Shown here: positions 9,525-17,284 of the stretch, in pieces
How positions within the stretch are numbered: the stretch's first letter is position 1
Layout of the letters: every line of letters begins with the position of its first letter
Source: Bryobacterales bacterium
GTDB taxonomy: Bacteria; Acidobacteriota; Terriglobia; Bryobacterales; Bryobacteraceae
DNA: 34,388 nucleotides
Direction of reading: 5' to 3'
Assembly: GCA_020852175.1 (NCBI GenBank)
Contig: JADZBH010000046.1
Span: forward strand, 1 to 34,388
Program-made: the position numbers and the translations under genes
Notes under the pieces: model-generated
The model's input: the letters and a program-made list of their open reading frames with translations, nothing else
What the model was told of the DNA's origin: nothing
The model's database searches: none

Positions 9525-11168
9525 TTAGTTTCTAGCCGGAATCGGACCGTACCGTTTCACCGCGATCGGAGAAACCCTCCCCATTCGCACTAACCTGCTG
9601 GGATTGTATCCTTGCCGTGTCTCTTCCTTCGCGGGTAAGTTCCCGGGCCACCGGTTCAGTATATGGACGCCGCCATCGCCGCCCACGGCGGCCACCAGCA
9701 CCGCTTCAGCGGGACCGCTCCTCATCAACGGCGGCATCCCCTTCCTGTTCCATACCCACTTGCCCGGCTCATTCTCTAAGTCAAGCGAATAAGCTGGACT
9801 GAAGCCGCCGTCCGAATATTGGTAGGCGCCAACTACTCGACGGCCGGGGTAAGCCAGGCGCACGGCGTAGTCAAACCACAAGTTATCGCCAAAGGGATCG
9901 TCTTCCCGCGGAACTCCGGTGAGAATCACCACCGTGCCGCCGGCCACATCGGGCGCCGCCGCTAGCAACCCGGCCATCACCCTCCTATGGCGTTCCCATG
10001 TCCGCCAGTGCCCCCGTGATATATCCACAAGCGTATCTACGCCAAGGCATAGAATCAGGAGACTGGCGATCGCCGCCGCAACCCGCCCGGGCCACCCCCA
10101 GGCAGCCACCACAAGCACGAACGCGGCAAGCGCCACGCCGGCTCCGAAACTCGACAAGAATTGCGTGCGCCACAGCCCCCCGCCTCCCGGAAGGAACAGG
10201 TAGGCAGGAAAGCTGAAGATGCATGCCAGCAGTCCGATTCCCAGCGCGCGCCACGCCAGGCGCGCCTGCTCCCTGGCCTCGAACTTCTCCCGGTGCAAGA
10301 GCCAGACCGCCACGGCAAACGCCGTCACGGCGGCCCCCAGCGGCGCCGTCAATTCGGGCCAGTGCAACGCTGTTCCCCACCTCCAGACGAACATCGAGTG
10401 GCTCACCTGCCCCGCCCACTCGTCCAGCACATCCAACGCTACAAACTCCGGCCGCATCACTTTCGCTTGATAAGTGCCCTGCGGAGCGAAGTAAGAACGC
10501 AACAGGAAACGGTAAGTGAAACTGGCTACGAAGAAATACCAGATCGCATGCAAGAAAAGGTGTTCGCGAACTCTCCTCCTGTCCACCGCGCCGAGAAATA
10601 CGGGAAGTAAGGAAAGGAGGATAACCGGGCTCTCGTAACTATACAGGCATGCGTATCCACTCACCAGCGCCAGCGCGCCGAACTTAGGCGTCCCTGAGTC
10701 CGGCCCCGTCCCGCGCACCAGGGCCCAGAACGCCAACGCAAGCCAAAACATGTACCCTAACTGGTTCATCTGGCCTACCCACATGGCCGCGAAGTCCGCC
10801 GCGTGAACCAAGTTGAAAGCGCCCGCCAGGAAGGCCAGCCACAAGGCGCCGGGCGCCATCGCAGCCACGCCGAGATAGAGAAAGTACGCTCGTCCCCACA
10901 AGAGTGCCAGGTACGCCAGTTGCACGCCCAGGTAACTGCCCTGGATGCCCAGAGCCGCGCTCAAACGGTATCCCAGGTCGTAAAACACCGAGGTAAGGAT
11001 GCGCATCCGGTCGGCCGTGTACAGCATCGACTGCGGGAATGAGGTGGTCTCGCTGGCCCATACCAGCGTCGTCTCATAGGGCATCCCGCTCGCCGGACCA
11101 TACGGCAGCCACACGCACAGCGCCAACACCAGATAACAGACACCCACAATCCAGTGGACCCGTCTCAT
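9525..11168 (-). CDS. Polytopic membrane protein, GT-C-like topology, function unknown
   Basis: A protein of about 547 residues with roughly ten or eleven hydrophobic helices, beginning with IVGVCYLVLALCVWL and including LAFLAGAFNLVHAADFAAM, FGALALVSGYACLYSY and VALAAFVLVVAAWGW. It ends in a soluble C-terminal domain of about 130 residues. A first loop rich in charged residues after helix one, followed by many helices and a soluble tail, is how GT-C glycosyltransferases and O-antigen-type membrane enzymes are built, but I see no family signature. The start at ATG 11168 (MRRVHWIVG) was preferred because the segment upstream (to 11282) is unlike a membrane protein. TTG 11174 has a better-placed GGAAGG and remains possible. 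The gene ends 8 bp from the tRNA-Arg and stands alone. Confidence 0.65.
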   Translation of the reverse strand: MRRVHWIVGVCYLVLALCVWLPYGPASGMPYETTLVWASETTSFPQSMLYTADRMRILTSVFYDLGYRLSAALGIQGSYLGVQLAYLALLWGRAYFLYLGVAAMAPGALWLAFLAGAFNLVHAADFAAMWVGQMNQLGYMFWLALAFWALVRGTGPDSGTPKFGALALVSGYACLYSYESPVILLSLLPVFLGAVDRRRVREHLFLHAIWYFFVASFTYRFLLRSYFAPQGTYQAKVMRPEFVALDVLDEWAGQVSHSMFVWRWGTALHWPELTAPLGAAVTAFAVAVWLLHREKFEAREQARLAWRALGIGLLACIFSFPAYLFLPGGGGLWRTQFLSSFGAGVALAAFVLVVAAWGWPGRVAAAIASLLILCLGVDTLVDISRGHWRTWERHRRVMAGLLAAAPDVAGGTVVILTGVPREDDPFGDNLWFDYAVRLAYPGRRVVGAYQYSDGGFSPAYSLDLENEPGKWVWNRKGMPPLMRSGPAEAVLVAAVGGDGGVHILNRWPGNLPAKEETRQGYNPSRLVRMGRVSPIAVKRYGPIPARN

Positions 11169-11317
11169 ACGCAATCCGGTCACCCTTCCGGTACTCGGTA
11201 CCGAACAGTCTACGCCAGTCAGCCATAAGAAGTACGCTGTCTCGCCCTCTGAATCCCCTCCTTCGCCCCCCCTCCAACCCATTGCCTAATCCCCGGGGAA
11301 ATGTTAGTGTGGGGGCG

Positions 11318-11365
11318 GGAACGGAGACCGGTTAGCCACCGTTCCAGAACAGCGCACATGCTGTT
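11318..11365 (+). other. Two consecutive hairpins in the leader of the YdcH-like gene
   Basis: GGAACGG (11318-11324) pairs with CCGTTCC (11339-11345), and AACAGC (11348-11353) pairs with GCTGTT (11360-11365). No T-tract follows either stem, so neither is an intrinsic terminator. They lie 77-124 bp upstream of the YdcH start at 11442 and may structure its 5' leader or serve as operators. Function is unknown. Confidence 0.4.
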
Positions 11366-11441
11366 TCAAGATCACACACCGGGCCAGCGGCAAAATCGAC
11401 TGGACCCGGCGTGGCGACCTCACGACAAGGAGGACCCACCC

Positions 11442-11684
11442 GTGGATACACTCAAAACAGACGAAGAATTGAAGGCGCATCTGATGATGACGCACCCGGA
11501 ATTCAGGATGAACTTTGAACAACACCATGAGTTCGAACTTCGCCTGAACGACTTGGAGGCAAAAGGCCACTTGAGCGAGGACGAACAAATGGAGGAAGTC
11601 CGGCTTAAGAAACTGAAGCTTCACGCCAAGGACCGGATGTTGGAGATCATGGCCCGTTACCGTACGGAGCATGTCCCGGCGTAA
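11442..11684 (+). CDS. YdcH-like small protein (DUF465 family)
   Basis: An 80-residue protein. HPEFRMNFEQHHEFELRLND and the following EEVRLKKLKLHAKDRMLEIM match the DUF465/YdcH pattern: a helical hairpin ending in LKKxKLxxKDxxxxxM. Family members are small coiled-coil proteins of unknown biochemical role. I place the start at GTG 11442 because AAGGAGG lies at 11427-11433, eight bases upstream, giving the normal family length. A start at 11301 would add 47 residues unlike the family. A rho-independent terminator follows at 11734-11771, so the gene is monocistronic. It is divergent from the membrane protein starting at 11168. Confidence 0.85.
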   Translation: MDTLKTDEELKAHLMMTHPEFRMNFEQHHEFELRLNDLEAKGHLSEDEQMEEVRLKKLKLHAKDRMLEIMARYRTEHVPA

Positions 11685-11733
11685 TGATCAGATGCGCCTT
11701 TGACGCATCATCCAAGGTTTGATTGCTGTTGTG

Positions 11734-11771
11734 AACGGGGGCGCCCACGGGTTGTCCCCGTTTTCGTTTTT
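11734..11771 (+). terminator. Intrinsic terminator after the YdcH-like gene
   Basis: AACGGGG (11734-11740) pairs with CCCCGTT (11756-11762), and the second arm runs into TTTTCGTTTTT (11761-11771). The stem lies 50 bp after the stop codon. Confidence 0.85.
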
Positions 11772-11777
11772 GGCGGT

Positions 11778-11826
11778 AGTACTCACACGTCTTCCCCCTA
11801 GTACGGATCGTTCGTTTCGCTAGTAC
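11778..11826. repeat. Three TAGTAC elements at 21-22 bp intervals
   Basis: TAGTAC occurs at 11778-11783, 11799-11804 and 11821-11826. The first and third copies extend to TAGTACTCACA, containing the palindrome AGTACT. The spacings (21 and 22 bp) are two helical turns, so bound proteins would sit on one face of the DNA. The array lies 139-187 bp upstream of the PEP-CTERM gene and just after the previous terminator, where a regulator of that gene could bind. No sigma-54 or clear sigma-70 boxes were found nearby. Confidence 0.5.
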
Positions 11827-11964
11827 TCACAACCCTCCTAACCCGTTTCCTTTCTTTTGTTTTCCATTGATACTGAACCAGGTTGTGCCGTCGTCTCTTG
11901 TCGTTTGGACTCGCGCAACAGCAAGTCTCTGCGTGAAAGTGGAGCGGCGGCCAGGAGGAAATCA

Positions 11965-12612
11965 ATGAAACCGATTCTCGTGCTCGCGTTGCTGGCCGCA
12001 CTCGCGTCGCCTGGGCAGGCCGTTACCTTGCTCACCTTTGAGGGGTTGCAGAACCTGGAACCTGTTCAGAATTATTACAACGGGGGTGCCGGCGGCTTCG
12101 GCAGCGTTGGCCCCAATCTGGGTATTGTCTTCAACGCCAATGCGCTGGCGATCATCGACGCCGATGCCGGCGGCACCGGCAACTTTGGTGGCGAGCCCTC
12201 CCCCGACACGGCGCTGTTCTTCCTGAGCGGAACGGCCATCCTGAACTACGCTGCCGGCTTCGACACCGGCTTCTCCTTCTACTACTCCGCCATCAATCAA
12301 CCGGGTTCCATCAATGTCTATGACGGCATCGATGGCACGGGCAATCTGCTGGCCAGCTTGAACCTTCCCACGACGCCCTTCAACGGCGGCCCGGACCCGA
12401 CAGGCCAGTTCAGCCCCTTCCTGCCCATCGGTGTTGCCTTCAACGGGATCGCCCGTTCCATCGACTTCGGCGGCACGGTGAACCAGATCGCGTTCGACAA
12501 CATCACCTTCGGGTCGGCCACGCCAAGCAATGGCGAGGTTCCCGAACCGGCCACGTGGACCATGGTGGCAGGCGGCGTCCTGGCGCTTTTGTTCTCTCGC
12601 CGCAGACGGTAA
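11965..12612 (+). CDS. PEP-CTERM sorting domain protein
   Basis: A 215-residue exported protein. It has an N-terminal signal peptide (MKPILVLALLAALASPGQA) and a C-terminal exosortase signal: VPEPATW, a hydrophobic helix VAGGVLALLF, then the basic tail SRRRR. Exosortases cut such tails and release or anchor the protein at the cell surface, usually with exopolysaccharide systems. No exosortase is in this window. The middle is a beta-rich jelly-roll-like region with FDTGFSFYYSAINQPGSINV and VNQIAFDNITFG, as in many PEP-CTERM proteins that carry an NF038-type secreted domain. ATG 11965 was chosen because AGGAGG lies at 11953-11958, six bases upstream, and the signal peptide begins there. Three TAGTAC repeats lie upstream and a strong hairpin follows. 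Confidence 0.92.
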   Translation: MKPILVLALLAALASPGQAVTLLTFEGLQNLEPVQNYYNGGAGGFGSVGPNLGIVFNANALAIIDADAGGTGNFGGEPSPDTALFFLSGTAILNYAAGFDTGFSFYYSAINQPGSINVYDGIDGTGNLLASLNLPTTPFNGGPDPTGQFSPFLPIGVAFNGIARSIDFGGTVNQIAFDNITFGSATPSNGEVPEPATWTMVAGGVLALLFSRRRR

Positions 12613-12638
12613 CGCAAGCCGGTAGACTCCCAGACCAT

Positions 12639-12680
12639 ACCGGGCCCGGCCGCCCTACGCGGCAGGCCCGGTTCCTGTGT
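12639..12680. terminator. Strong GC-rich hairpin between convergent genes
   Basis: ACCGGGCC (12639-12646) pairs with GGCCCGGT (12665-12672), and inside it GCCGC (12649-12653) pairs with GCGGC (12659-12663). The following bases are TCCTGTGTTT, only weakly T-rich. It sits between the stop of the PEP-CTERM gene (12612) and that of the aminotransferase (12687), where it could end transcription from either side. Confidence 0.6.
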
Positions 12681-12686
12681 TTGGCC

Positions 12687-13847
12687 CTACTTCGTGAGGA
12701 ACTTCCTGATCCGCTCCACCGCTTCCAGCAGGTTTTCCAGCGAGTTCGCGTAAGAGAACCGCAGGTAACCCTCGCCGTACTCGCCGAAGGCCGTCCCCGC
12801 CAGACACGCCACACCGGCCTGCTGCAAAAGATCCTCGGCCAACTGTTTCGCCGGCCGCCCCGTTCCGGTGATGTTCGGAAACGCGTAAAAAGCCCCTTCC
12901 GGTAACCGGCAGCGAACACCCGGCAAGGTGTTCAGCGCGGCGATGAAGGCGTCGCGCCGCCGCTTGAATTCGGCCACCATCGCGTCCACGGCGTCCTGCG
13001 GGCCGGTCAGCGCCTCCAGTCCCGCCCGTTGCGTGAAGCTCGATGTGCAGGAGTTCGAATTTACCATCAACTTGTTCACCGCCTCGGCCAGCCAGGGCGG
13101 CATCACGCCATAGCCCAGCCGCCAACCCGTCATAGCGTAGGTTTTGGAGAAGCCGTCCAGGATGATCGTCTTTTCCTGCATGCCCGGGAACGAGGCGATC
13201 GACACGGGGCGCTCGCCGTAGACGATCCGGCAATAGATCTCATCGGAAAGCACCATCACGTCGCGGTCCGCCACCAGACGTGCGATCTCGGCCACGTCGT
13301 CGGCCGGAATCAGCCCTCCGGTCGGGTTCTGCGGCGAGTTCAACACCACCATCTTGGTCTTCGACGTCAGGCTGCTCCGGAAAACGTCGAGATCGAAGGA
13401 AAACCCGCGCTCCTCCACCAGCGGCACCGGCACCGGCTTCGCGCCGAGGAACCGGATCATCGACTCATAGATGGGAAAGCCCGGGTTCGGGAAGATCACC
13501 TCGTCGCCCGGTTCCAGCAGCGCGAGCATCGGGAAGAAGATCACCGGCTTGCCGCCCGGCACCACCGACACCATGTCCGGAGTAACCGCGATGTTTCGCG
13601 TGCCGCCGATGTGCCGTGCGATCACTTCGCGGAAATCCGGGTAACCCTGCGTCGGCCCGTAGTGCGTCCACTCGTCGTCCAACGCTTTCTTGGCCGCGGC
13701 CACCACATTGGGCGGCGTGGCGAAATCCGGTTCGCCAATCTCCAGGTGGATGATGGAACGCCCCTGCGCCTCCAGCGCACGAGCTTTCACCAGCACTTCA
13801 AAAGCGCCCTCCACCAGAAGGCGCGACATCCTATCGGCTAGTTGCAC
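12687..13847 (-). CDS. Pyridoxal-phosphate aminotransferase, class I/II (aspartate aminotransferase-like)
   Basis: A 386-residue fold-type I aminotransferase of normal length. The PLP lysine is K235 in DGFSKTYAMTGWRLGY. Other marks are NPTGG (174-178), the aspartate and tyrosine of VLSDEIY (D202, Y205) that hold the cofactor ring, HYGPTQGYPDFREV for the substrate entrance, and GYLRFSYANS near the C-terminus with the carboxylate-binding arginine. It transfers the amino group of an amino acid to a 2-oxo acid in the cytosol; the exact substrate cannot be fixed. The start is GTG 13847 with AAGGAT upstream; ATG 13829 (MSRLLVEGA) is an alternative. It starts 3 bp after the OB-fold gene, so the two form an operon. 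Confidence 0.93.
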   Translation of the reverse strand: MQLADRMSRLLVEGAFEVLVKARALEAQGRSIIHLEIGEPDFATPPNVVAAAKKALDDEWTHYGPTQGYPDFREVIARHIGGTRNIAVTPDMVSVVPGGKPVIFFPMLALLEPGDEVIFPNPGFPIYESMIRFLGAKPVPVPLVEERGFSFDLDVFRSSLTSKTKMVVLNSPQNPTGGLIPADDVAEIARLVADRDVMVLSDEIYCRIVYGERPVSIASFPGMQEKTIILDGFSKTYAMTGWRLGYGVMPPWLAEAVNKLMVNSNSCTSSFTQRAGLEALTGPQDAVDAMVAEFKRRRDAFIAALNTLPGVRCRLPEGAFYAFPNITGTGRPAKQLAEDLLQQAGVACLAGTAFGEYGEGYLRFSYANSLENLLEAVERIRKFLTK

Positions 13848-13850
13848 GGT

Positions 13851-14054
13851 TCAGATCCTTTGAAAATAAGCCACGCCGTCGCGTTCTTCCACCAGCGACA
13901 CCGCGTCGCCAATGCGCACACGCTCTCCGAGAATGCGTACAGTGCGCCGCCCGCCCGTCTCCAACTCGACAAGGGCCAACTGGTACGGCGCCTCGGCCGC
14001 CAGCGGTTCGGGCGCCGCATGCACCACCGTCTCGGTATACACGACAGCTCGCAT
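13851..14054 (-). CDS. Small OB-fold protein resembling the DUF35 C-terminal domain
   Basis: A 67-residue protein from ATG 14054 (MRAVVYTETVV). The pattern APYQLALVELETGGRRTVRILGERVRIGDAVSLV reads as the OB-fold of DUF35 (acyl-CoA-associated) proteins, where a strand ending in ALVEL is followed by a glycine-rich turn and a VRIGD strand. The usual N-terminal zinc ribbon is missing. The frame continues upstream to 14369, but that part does not look like a zinc ribbon, so I take the short form. It lies 3 bp upstream of the aminotransferase. There is no clear Shine-Dalgarno. Function is unknown; in known DUF35 proteins the fold partners thiolases. Confidence 0.6.
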   Translation of the reverse strand: MRAVVYTETVVHAAPEPLAAEAPYQLALVELETGGRRTVRILGERVRIGDAVSLVEERDGVAYFQRI

Positions 14055-14436
14055 CCATCCGAGGATACAGCCTGGGCATGGAGCGGCGCAGCCCCGATCA
14101 CGCCCGCGTGCCAAACCGCCTTGGAAATCTCCCCTTTTGCGTCTCACGCTTCGGGCCGCGGCCTCGTGCGCGGACCATTCATTGGGCCCAGGCGGGTCCT
14201 CCCGCTGGCGAAATTCGTTGGCCGCCTCGCGCGTGCGGATCTGCTTCCGCCCCAACTTCTTGATCGACGGCTCCTGATACGTCTGCCAAGGCAACGTGAG
14301 AAGGGGATTGAGGCCCACGAATTGGCGCAATTGCAGAGCGTCTCGCCCACGCTCCGGATGAAGGCCCAATCAGAATACGGGCCTCGCTTGGAACCTCTCG
14401 AAGCCGTGCCCCGGGCCTCGACATGGCACACTGGGC
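14055..14436. other. 382-bp stretch without a recognisable gene
   Basis: A minus-strand open frame continues from the OB-fold gene to 14369 and contains a charged stretch (EPSIKKLGRKQIRTREAANE) that reads somewhat like coding sequence. I cannot assign it to a family, and it lacks a Shine-Dalgarno. It is probably a decayed gene remnant or chance frame at the edge of the degenerate zone. No repeat, promoter or RNA gene is apparent. Confidence 0.35.
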
Positions 14437-15243
14437 GTGGATGATCCCAACCGCCGCCTCACCGCCCCAAGGCTCTGGGTTATACCGGTCAACGACGGCG
14501 AAACGGCTGAGATTGTCCGTCTCCTGCGAGAGACGTTTGAACGTCTGCTGACTTCCGGCCAGCGGTGGGGAGCAAGTTGGAGCGGCCTGGAGCCGGAGTT
14601 GCACCGGCACATCCAGGACTTCCTTGCCAACCATGCCGGGGCGACCGTCTACGGAATCGAGTTGGCGGAGCCGAACGATTTTGGCGGCATCGACATCGAT
14701 CATCACCGCGATGCGGATGCGGACCGGACCCACCCCCAGAGTTCGCTGGAGCAGGTGGCGGCGATTCTCCGGCATGAGTTGGACCGCTGGCAGATGCTGG
14801 TCGCCTTGAACGACCGCGGATATATCCCCGCCATGGCGAGCTACGGCGCCACGCCCGCGGAGATCGCCGCCGTCCGCGCGGCGGACAGGCGCGCAGTGAC
14901 TTACGGAAGCCGATGAGCAGCGGGCCGCGGATGATTTGCCGGCGGCGCGATGGCAGGGACGAACCGCCTTCGTACCTTGCGGGGACCGGATCACGTCGGC
15001 GCACTCTGACCTGTTGTATGGCAAGGCGGACGAAATCTTGCTGTCCTCGCCAGGGGAACTCGTCTACTACGGCGGCCGGAGGCAGGAGCTGGAAAAGAGC
15101 TGGTTTCCGGGAAAGCACTGGTCCGGCGGCGCGCCCCGGGGGCGGCTATTTCGGGTGGTCAGAGCCATCGCACGATGTGCGCGAGCGGGTGAAGAGATGG
15201 TTCTTCGACGCGGCGGACAAGGGCGCCGCCAACCCGCCCGGTT
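14437..15243 (+). pseudogene. Frameshifted gene with a DHH motif
   Basis: One protein-like sequence runs through three frames. Frame one, 14437-14916, gives RLWVIPVNDGETAEIVRLL, then NDFGGIDIDHHRDAD, then ALNDRGYIPAMASYGATPAE and AVRAADRRA. It then meets a stop. The sequence continues in frame two from about 14900 (LTEADEQRAADDLPAARW, TAFVPCGDRITSAHSDLLYG, EILLSSPGELVYYGG) and again in a third frame from about 15136 (GGGYFGWSEPSHDVRERV) to TGA 15241-15243. The second change falls in the run GCGCCCCGGGGGCGG, where one extra base restores the frame. The first needs two extra bases near GCGCGC, and the TGA at 14897-14899 would still interrupt it. DHH is the metal motif of DHH phosphoesterases, so the ancestor may have been one; that is inference. 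No Shine-Dalgarno precedes 14437. Confidence 0.7.
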
Positions 15244-15353
15244 GATCGTATTTCCAGTGAGGCAGGCCTTGCGAACACACAGAGAGGCGTACCCGTTACT
15301 GATCTGCTGGCGAATCGCCGCTGCTGGCCGAATTCCCTCGCCACCGGTGAAGC

Positions 15354-15540
15354 TCAATTGAGCCCGAGTTCCGCCAGCTTCTCGTACAGCAGCCGGCGTT
15401 GTATCCCCAGGACGCGGGCTGCCTCGGCTTTATTCCCGCGCGCGTCCCGCTGTCACAAATGGCGAAGCTGGCGGTGGTCAACGGCCAAAGTACTATCGCC
15501 AGGCGTGAGAATCGCCGTCAAATCGCCGCGCGCACCCACA
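15354..15540 (-). pseudogene. C-terminal fragment of an NtrC-family (sigma-54 activator) regulator
   Basis: On the minus strand the last 29 codons before TGA 15354-15356 read GNKAEAARVLGIQRR, LLYEKLAELGLN. This is the Fis-type helix-turn-helix that ends NtrC-family response regulators (GNKxxAAxxLGIxRxxLYxKLxxLG). Upstream in the same frame a TGA codon lies at 15453-15455, and the sequence beyond it (LTAILTPGDSTLAVDHRQLRHL) is only loosely reminiscent of the linker. The receiver and AAA+ domains are absent. It is therefore a remnant, too short to act. The piece beyond 15453 is assigned with low confidence. Confidence 0.75.
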
Positions 15541-15544
15541 TCGC

Positions 15545-15685
15545 GGGATCGGATCGTGCGTACAACGTCCGCTGGCAACGGTCGTAGTGGGAGACTTGGC
15601 GTCAACCTTGCTCTTGACGTTCCTTGCGCTCCCTTCGCTTTGCTACCTCTTCAAGCGGCCCAGGAGCCAGCCGGCGCAGGCATAG
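15545..15685 (+). pseudogene. C-terminal fragment of a CzcA/CusA-type heavy-metal RND efflux pump
   Basis: The frame from 15545 reads GIGSCVQRPLATVVVG, then DLASTLLLTFLALPSLCYLF, then KRPRSQPAQA and TAG at 15683-15685. This matches the last transmembrane helix and tail of CzcA-like heavy-metal RND pumps, where VQRPLATVVIGG precedes a helix ending in LPALY. The rest of the gene, over 1,000 codons, is missing. It lies back to back with the NtrC-type fragment on the other strand, so both intact genes were probably lost by deletion. Such regulators and pumps often adjoin, which suggests a former metal-resistance locus. Confidence 0.8.
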
Positions 15686-15897
15686 ACCTGGGACGAGCTT
15701 CGCGTCTCCGTTCGCCCCGGCAACGTAGCTGGAGTTCAGTTCGCTTCCGCGGGGCCGGGCAGCCACACCGGGCCCCGGCCGCTGCGGGCGGCTTTGTACG
15801 GCATCGGATGCGCAACGGACCTCCTTCGGCTCCGTAGTACGATGAACGAAATGACCGCTTCTTTACCGTGGAGGCTGAAAGAAGAGAGTAGCCGCCG
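15686..15897. other. 212-bp stretch with no recognisable gene
   Basis: It contains a GC-rich hairpin (GGGGCC with GGCCCC, about 15752-15776) without a T-tract. I find no promoter with good boxes before the beta-propeller gene at 15898, and no family match in any frame. Confidence 0.4.
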
Positions 15898-17115
15898 ATG
15901 AAGCCAGTACATCAACGGGGCTTCGCCCGCCGCACGATCCTCGGCGCCGTTCTTTGCGCGATGACAGGGTTGGCACAGCAGGAACCCACACCACAACCGT
16001 TACGGAAGGCGCCCTCGGAAAAGTTTGCCGTAAACCCTGGCTTTAGAGATTGGGGCCCCGCCACCGTTGCCGGCACGACGTTATTGGCCGGTAGCCCGAC
16101 CGGTCGCGGCGGCCTTTTCGCCGTCGATATGCTCAGCGGGAAGTTGAAATGGACCTACCGGCCTGTATTCAAAAGCGGAACGGCATCCGTGTCGACACCC
16201 CCGGCCGTCTCTGGCGACGTTGTGATCACCCCCTTTGCCGCGGCCTATCCGGGCGCGGTGGTGGCCGTTTCGCTCGCGACAGGAAAGGAACTTTGGCGAG
16301 GTCCGGATCCCGCCCAGGACGCGGCGGTCGCCACGGATGGGGACCTGGCCTATGTGTTCGCCAAGTCCGGATCCTTCCACGCGCTGGACGTTCTTACGGG
16401 CCGCGAACGATGGAAGGTGGCGTTTTCCGCGACCCGCGCCGCTTGCGTATCCCGGCCCATCGTGAGAGAGGGCAGCATCTACCTGACCGGGATTGCCGAT
16501 GCCACCCCGGGCGCGGCGGATAAACCGGCGGGCCACTACCTCTTTTCCCTGGATGCCCGGACCGGACAGGAACGGTGGCGCTATCGGGCTACGGCGCCTT
16601 ACGAGCACGCGGGCGTCTGCCTGAGCCAGCCGGTCGTCACAAAGGACACGATCTTCGCAACGGGCAGTGCACGTCTTTATGCGGTGCAGCGCGCCGACGG
16701 GCGCGACCGGTGGCCTTCCGTCGAGACCCGGCGGCCAGTGGAAGGACGGGTTCGCGCCGTGGACGTGCACGGTCTGGTGGACGGAGGCTCCGTGCTGATC
16801 GGCATGACCTCCGAATTCCTCATCGCCTTCCGGATGGACTCCGGCGCGACGGCGTGGGAGCTTGCCGGGCAGTACCGCGAAACGTGGCCGGCCATGGCGA
16901 TCGCCGGTAATGTCCTCTATTTCCAAGGCAGCCCAAGCATTCAGCCGGCGCCTGCTCCAGGCGGCACCCTTCACGCGCTGGAACTCGATTCCCGCCGCAT
17001 CCTGTGGTCCTTCTCGCGCCGAACGGCCGAGCCGAACTGGCCTTTTGGCTTTGTAACGCCAGTCCATGGAGGGCTGTGGGTAAGTTCTTACCAGGCGATG
17101 CTGAAACTGGAGTAG
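15898..17115 (+). CDS. Secreted PQQ-like beta-propeller protein
   Basis: A 405-residue exported protein. The signal peptide is residues about 1-26 (RRTILGAVLCAMTGLAQ). The mature part is a series of PQQ-type propeller blades, each with the signature AVDxxxGKxxWxY: LFAVDMLSGKLKWTYR, VAVSLATGKELWRG, FHALDVLTGRERWKV, LFSLDARTGQERWRYRA, LYAVQRADGRDRW, LIAFRMDSGATAWEL and LHALELDSRRILWSF. Seven blades can be counted. Such domains occur in quinoprotein dehydrogenases and in BamB. The residues binding PQQ are not evident, so it may be a structural or substrate-binding propeller. It starts at ATG 15898 with only GAGAG upstream, right after the degenerate zone, and is convergent with the TonB receptor. 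Confidence 0.85.
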   Translation: MKPVHQRGFARRTILGAVLCAMTGLAQQEPTPQPLRKAPSEKFAVNPGFRDWGPATVAGTTLLAGSPTGRGGLFAVDMLSGKLKWTYRPVFKSGTASVSTPPAVSGDVVITPFAAAYPGAVVAVSLATGKELWRGPDPAQDAAVATDGDLAYVFAKSGSFHALDVLTGRERWKVAFSATRAACVSRPIVREGSIYLTGIADATPGAADKPAGHYLFSLDARTGQERWRYRATAPYEHAGVCLSQPVVTKDTIFATGSARLYAVQRADGRDRWPSVETRRPVEGRVRAVDVHGLVDGGSVLIGMTSEFLIAFRMDSGATAWELAGQYRETWPAMAIAGNVLYFQGSPSIQPAPAPGGTLHALELDSRRILWSFSRRTAEPNWPFGFVTPVHGGLWVSSYQAMLKLE

Positions 17116-17284
17116 TGCAACCGGCGGACAAATCCCCCCTAAAGGCGAAGAGTTGTCTGAGAACCAGGGCCCGGGATCCGATTCCTCGAACACTGGATCT
17201 GCGCGCGCTGGAGCCCGCCGCGGGAAAAACCGGCTACACGCTATCGCGGCGGTCGTGAGGGAACGGAGGGCGTAAAACTTACGC

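Noticed and set aside
14179..15024. Minus-strand frame of 281 codons in the degenerate zone
   Set aside because: It opposes the DHH-motif pseudogene, whose protein signature is much stronger, and shows no family pattern.
15752..15776. GC-rich hairpin GGGGCC/GGCCCC as a terminator
   Set aside because: No T-tract follows, and the surrounding genes do not need a terminator here.
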